From the NCBI GenBank assembly GCA_030668905.1, contig DAOVEQ010000005.1:1-16112 (forward strand): a stretch of 16,112 bases of DNA, given 5' to 3'. Source of the stretch: Thermococci archaeon (GTDB lineage Archaea; Methanobacteriota_B; Thermococci; Methanofastidiosales; B48-G16). The notes beneath the pieces are model-generated. The model was not told the DNA's origin and did not search any database. It was given only the letters and a program-made list of their open reading frames with translations. The position numbers and the translations under genes are program-made. Shown here piece by piece: positions 14,114 to 16,112 of the stretch. Position 1 is the stretch's first letter. Every line of letters begins with the position of its first letter.

Positions 14114-15202
14114 ATGAAAAAAGTGAAAGTTATAATGGGAATGATGGTAATATTGATATTAACATTCTCAGTATTTGCGTATGGAGAAAAATTTCCTCTC
14201 TGTATAGATTCAGCTTGTCAGGGTCAGTCCGTCTTATATGAAAATATTGTCGTCTGGAGAGATTACAGAAATGATGACGGCGATATATATGGATATGATT
14301 TAATGAATTCAAGTGAGTTTTTCATTCCTGCATCTCCAGGATACCAGTGGCATCCGGCAATTTATAAAAATGTAGTGGTGTGGGAATATTGGACAAATGG
14401 CGATAATTCATTACCTGCATATTTACATCCAGAAGATATAGATGATATAGAGATATACTCAGACATCTATGGCTATGATCTTGAAACTAATGCAGAATTT
14501 CCTGTATGTACCGCTTCTGGAGACCAGTATAATCCAGCAATATATGGAAACATAGTCGTGTGGCAGGATGAGAGAAATGAGGATTGTGATATTTACGGAT
14601 ATGATCTAAAAACAAAGACAGAATTTCCAATATGCACTGATCTAAACAATAGATACGACCAGTATTATCCCGCTATTTATGGAAATATCGTCGTTTGGCA
14701 GGATGAAAGAAATGGTAACTGGGACATCTATGGATATGATCTTATTACGAAAAGAGAGTTTCCCGTATGTACTGCCCCTGGAGATCAGTGGACTCCAGCA
14801 ATATATGGAAACATAGTCGTGTGGCAGGATGAGAGAAATGGCAACTTGGATATTTATGGGTATGATCTCTCACACCATATAGAGATCACTGTATCTACCA
14901 ATTTAAATAATCAGCGAGATCCAGCAATATACGGAAATATAGTGGTATGGGCGGACGATAGAAAAGGTAATTGGGATATCTACGGATATGATCTTGAAAC
15001 ACAAACAGAGTTCCCCATATGCACAGATCCAGATACCAAATGGGATCCGAAAATATATGGAAATACAGTGATATGGCATGATTGGAATGACATATACGGT
15101 ATAACGTTGGAAAAAACCTTAGTAAAAGAAACCTTCGATACTTTGGTACTCCTTAGATCGATAATGATGCGAGTAGAATCTCTTCTTCTCAGTATACTAT
15201 GA
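14114..15202 (+). CDS. Exported seven-bladed beta-propeller protein (TolB/WD40-like surface protein)
   Basis: A 362-residue protein with a signal peptide (KKVK, then a hydrophobic VIMGMMVILILTFSVFAYG; likely mature from about residue 25). The rest is a tandem repeat of about 43 residues built on AIYGNIVVWQDERNGNWDIY then GYDLxTxxEFPICT. Seven NIVVW-like and seven DIYG-like units are countable (the last as DIYGITLEKT), fitting a closed seven-bladed propeller. The N-terminal EKFPLCID looks like a strand closing the ring. The second repeat has an acidic insertion of about 20 residues (LPAYLHPEDIDDIEIYS). Such proteins are common archaeal surface or adhesion proteins; no catalytic motif is seen. 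The C-terminal 25 residues leave the repeat pattern, and no sorting signal is evident. The end overlaps the convergent DUF4430-like gene by 14 bases. Confidence 0.9.
   Translation: MKKVKVIMGMMVILILTFSVFAYGEKFPLCIDSACQGQSVLYENIVVWRDYRNDDGDIYGYDLMNSSEFFIPASPGYQWHPAIYKNVVVWEYWTNGDNSLPAYLHPEDIDDIEIYSDIYGYDLETNAEFPVCTASGDQYNPAIYGNIVVWQDERNEDCDIYGYDLKTKTEFPICTDLNNRYDQYYPAIYGNIVVWQDERNGNWDIYGYDLITKREFPVCTAPGDQWTPAIYGNIVVWQDERNGNLDIYGYDLSHHIEITVSTNLNNQRDPAIYGNIVVWADDRKGNWDIYGYDLETQTEFPICTDPDTKWDPKIYGNTVIWHDWNDIYGITLEKTLVKETFDTLVLLRSIMMRVESLLLSIL
14533..14840 (+). repeat. 47-base exact direct repeat inside the propeller gene (14533-14579 and 14794-14840)
   Basis: The DNA encoding the PAIYGNIVVWQDERN core is identical over 47 bases in the third and fifth blades, 261 bases (87 codons, two blades) apart, while the fourth blade between them differs at synonymous sites. 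This points to recent duplication or gene conversion between blades. Confidence 0.85.
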
Positions 15203-15509
15203 GGGTCCATTTAACGATATCACCGTCGTTCAGAGGTTTTGCGTCTGCACAGACCTCTACATACTCTCCATTTATAGTATAGACCCACCACAGATTTGCA
15301 TTGGGGTCTTGCGATATTCCATTAATTGAAACTACCATCCTCTGGTATTGTATACCTTCTGCGATCACATCGATTTTCTTTTTTAGAAGATCCAACACAG
15401 TCGATCTTTCTGGCATCTTTACATTTTCATATGTGTCATTTTCTCTCAGACCATGGTAATCGATTATCAATGTAACCATTATCTTTTCTGATTCTTGCTG
15501 GGGGCACAT
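15189..15509 (-). CDS. DUF4430-like domain protein without signal peptide
   Basis: A 106-residue protein. From about residue 11 it fits a DUF4430/transcobalamin-C-terminal-like domain: MVTLIIDYHGL, then TVLDLLKKK, LWWVYTINGEYVEV and a final LNDGDIVKWTLIVY. Relatives are usually secreted or lipid-anchored and often accompany cobalamin-binding or polymer-binding modules. Here the sequence starts MCPQQESEKIM, resembling the mature end of a lipoprotein (Cys plus short polar linker) with no signal peptide before it. The start is well supported: AGGTGA lies seven bases upstream, and a stop codon interrupts upstream sequence. The protein should therefore stay in the cytoplasm unless exported unconventionally. 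It converges on the propeller gene; a functional link is possible but unproven. Confidence 0.7.
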   Translation of the reverse strand: MCPQQESEKIMVTLIIDYHGLRENDTYENVKMPERSTVLDLLKKKIDVIAEGIQYQRMVVSINGISQDPNANLWWVYTINGEYVEVCADAKPLNDGDIVKWTLIVY

Positions 15510-15540
15510 GTAGTTATCACCTAAATATGTTATTCATCCA

Positions 15541-15550
15541 TATATAAAAA
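15541..15550 (-). promoter_or_regulatory. TATA box of the DUF4430-like gene
   Basis: The minus strand reads TTTTTATATA, directly after the stop of the upstream 77-residue ORF and about 37 bases before ATG 15509. The predicted transcription start falls near 15520-15524, just ahead of the AGGTGA ribosome binding site at 15517-15522, so the leader would be very short. Confidence 0.45.
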
Positions 15551-15784
15551 TTAAAGGTCTTTAATGGAGAAAATAGTCTTTCTTTTATCTAAAAATTTAC
15601 CAGACTGTTTTTTGTTACCCTCAGATGTCTTAAAAAATTTTCCGCCTTCACCTGACTCTCTTGTTATTTTTTCCATATGGATTACTTCATTATTTTTCTC
15701 AGTTTTATGTTCATTTTCTGATCCTAAAACCATCTGACATGCTTTTTTTGTGATCTGAACTTTTGATTTGTTATCCCTATACAT
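15551..15784 (-). CDS. Small charged hypothetical protein
   Basis: A 77-residue ORF, rich in Lys, Glu, Ser and Asn, with little predicted hydrophobic core (for example SENEHKTEKNNEV and SEGNKKQSGKFLDKRK). It may be disordered. I recognise no family. Support for translation comes from AGGAGA at 15793-15798, nine bases before the ATG at 15784, and a TATA-like element near 15850. A second ATG at 15789 in another frame gives only about 20 codons and is too close to the ribosome binding site. It lies 41 bases upstream of the DUF4430-like gene on the same strand, which has its own TATA box. Confidence 0.45.
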   Translation of the reverse strand: MYRDNKSKVQITKKACQMVLGSENEHKTEKNNEVIHMEKITRESGEGGKFFKTSEGNKKQSGKFLDKRKTIFSIKDL

Positions 15785-15844
15785 TCCATGCGTCTCCTAA
15801 GAATCCCAATTTCTTATTCCTACTCTACCAAATCCTAGGATAAT

Positions 15845-15854
15845 AATTTAAACT
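15845..15854 (-). promoter_or_regulatory. TATA-like element for the 77-residue ORF
   Basis: The minus strand reads AGTTTAAATT, about 65 bases before ATG 15784, predicting a leader near 39 bases that includes the AGGAGA site. It is next to the first TTAACT motif at 15859. Confidence 0.4.
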
Positions 15855-15858
15855 TTTC

Positions 15859-15913
15859 TTAACTAAAAATTGGATATAAATACATTTCTTAACTTATTAG
15901 TTAAAAATTAACT
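15859..15913. promoter_or_regulatory. Cluster of four TTAACT motifs, a candidate operator
   Basis: TTAACT occurs at 15859-15864, 15889-15894 and 15908-15913, and inverted (AGTTAA) at 15899-15904. The starts are 30, 10 and 9 bases apart, close to whole helical turns. The block lies between a leftward TATA-like element (about 15850) and a rightward TATA box (15931-15940), where a regulator could control both. No known regulator site is recognised. Confidence 0.5.
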
Positions 15914-15930
15914 GTTTTTTTTAAAGATTT

Positions 15931-15940
15931 CTATATAAAA
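15931..15940 (+). promoter_or_regulatory. TATA box upstream of the truncated DUF3795-like frame
   Basis: CTATATAAAA is a good TATA element predicting initiation near 15957-15962, with no start codon until 16022. It lies just downstream of the TTAACT cluster. Confidence 0.45.
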
Positions 15941-15991
15941 GTCAATTACACTTTTGAGAACGTTTATTTTTATTTCCATTCTTAGGCATAA

Positions 15992-16000
15992 TTTTTATAA
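15992..16000 (+). promoter_or_regulatory. Second TATA box, positioned for leaderless start at 16022
   Basis: TTTTTATAA is centred about 26 bases before ATG 16022, fitting leaderless transcription of the short frame there. Confidence 0.5.
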
Positions 16001-16021
16001 ACTGGAATACCGAGAAATTCC

Positions 16022-16099
16022 ATGAGAGATATTGTAGCACGCTGCGGTTTTAGATATGATCTTTGTTTGGCGTATAAACTTAGGAAAAAAGAGGGTTAA
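16022..16099 (+). pseudogene. Truncated DUF3795-like frame (25 codons)
   Basis: The frame reads MRDIVARCGFRYDLCLAYKL and then a short Lys-rich end before TAA at 16097-16099. The pattern ARCGxRxDLCLAYK matches the N-terminus of DUF3795-type cysteine-rich proteins, in which a second Cys usually follows CGxR; here it is Tyr (RYDLC). Those proteins normally continue for about 100-180 residues with more Cys pairs. Either the gene has been truncated or a short variant exists. A TATA box 26 bases upstream means it may still be transcribed, and it ends just before another ATG at 16101 that runs off the window. Assignment is by eye from 20 residues. Confidence 0.45.
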
Positions 16100-16100
16100 A

Positions 16101-16112
16101 ATGAAAATTTGT
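16101..16112 (+). CDS. Possible gene start running off the right edge
   Basis: An ATG at 16101 is preceded by GAGGGT at 16091-16096, four bases upstream, which can act as a ribosome binding site. Only four codons (M K I C) are visible, so nothing can be said about the product. It would be coupled to the 25-codon frame ending two bases before it. Confidence 0.25.

Noticed and set aside
14480..15050. Regular repeats of about 130 bases considered as a CRISPR or satellite array
   Set aside because: The repeats are in frame and encode propeller blades, with no short identical repeats separated by unique spacers.

Overview
The window looks like chromosomal DNA from a moderately AT-rich archaeon, probably a euryarchaeal-type lineage; I cannot name the species. 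The evidence is the archaeal RNase P protein Rnp4 (Rpp21 type), an archaeal-type DNA topoisomerase I, TATA boxes about 25-28 bases before many starts (several predicted leaderless), and GGTGA/GGAGG ribosome binding sites at internal operon genes. Tetrahydrofolate enzymes rather than only methanopterin enzymes suggest a non-classical methanogen relative or a heterotroph.

Layout, left to right. (1) 1-2580: the start of a PadR-like repressor running off the left edge, a frameshifted remnant of an Asp/Glu/hydantoin-racemase-like gene, and a large unrecognised secreted or membrane-anchored protein richer in G+C than its neighbours. (2) 2656-4313: a two-gene operon for an aconitase/isopropylmalate-isomerase small subunit and an isocitrate/isopropylmalate-family dehydrogenase with NADP-ICDH-like cofactor residues. 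(3) 4374-6750: an ABC-2 drug- or polymer-type exporter (ATPase plus permease) led by a small unknown protein. (4) 6913-8456: an AbiE-type toxin-antitoxin pair, visibly AT-rich. (5) 8663-11663: a tightly overlapping one-carbon operon, glutamate formiminotransferase -> cyclodeaminase -> formate-THF ligase, which can take the formimino group of formiminoglutamate to formate with ATP recovery. (6) 11683-14025: divergent rnp4 and convergent topA, a core information-processing block. (7) 14061-16112: accessory genes: an exported seven-bladed beta-propeller, a DUF4430-like protein with no signal peptide, a small charged unknown, a repeat-rich regulatory region, and a truncated DUF3795-like reading frame at the right edge.

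Most genes lie on the minus strand. Four-base ATGA overlaps join ATPase/permease, AbiEi/AbiEii, formiminotransferase/cyclodeaminase and cyclodeaminase/ligase, indicating translational coupling. No complete mobile element, CRISPR array, tRNA or rRNA was found. The best leads are the ambiguous substrate of the aconitase-like/dehydrogenase pair, the compact formimino-to-formate operon, the phased TTAACT cluster, and the decayed genes near both edges.
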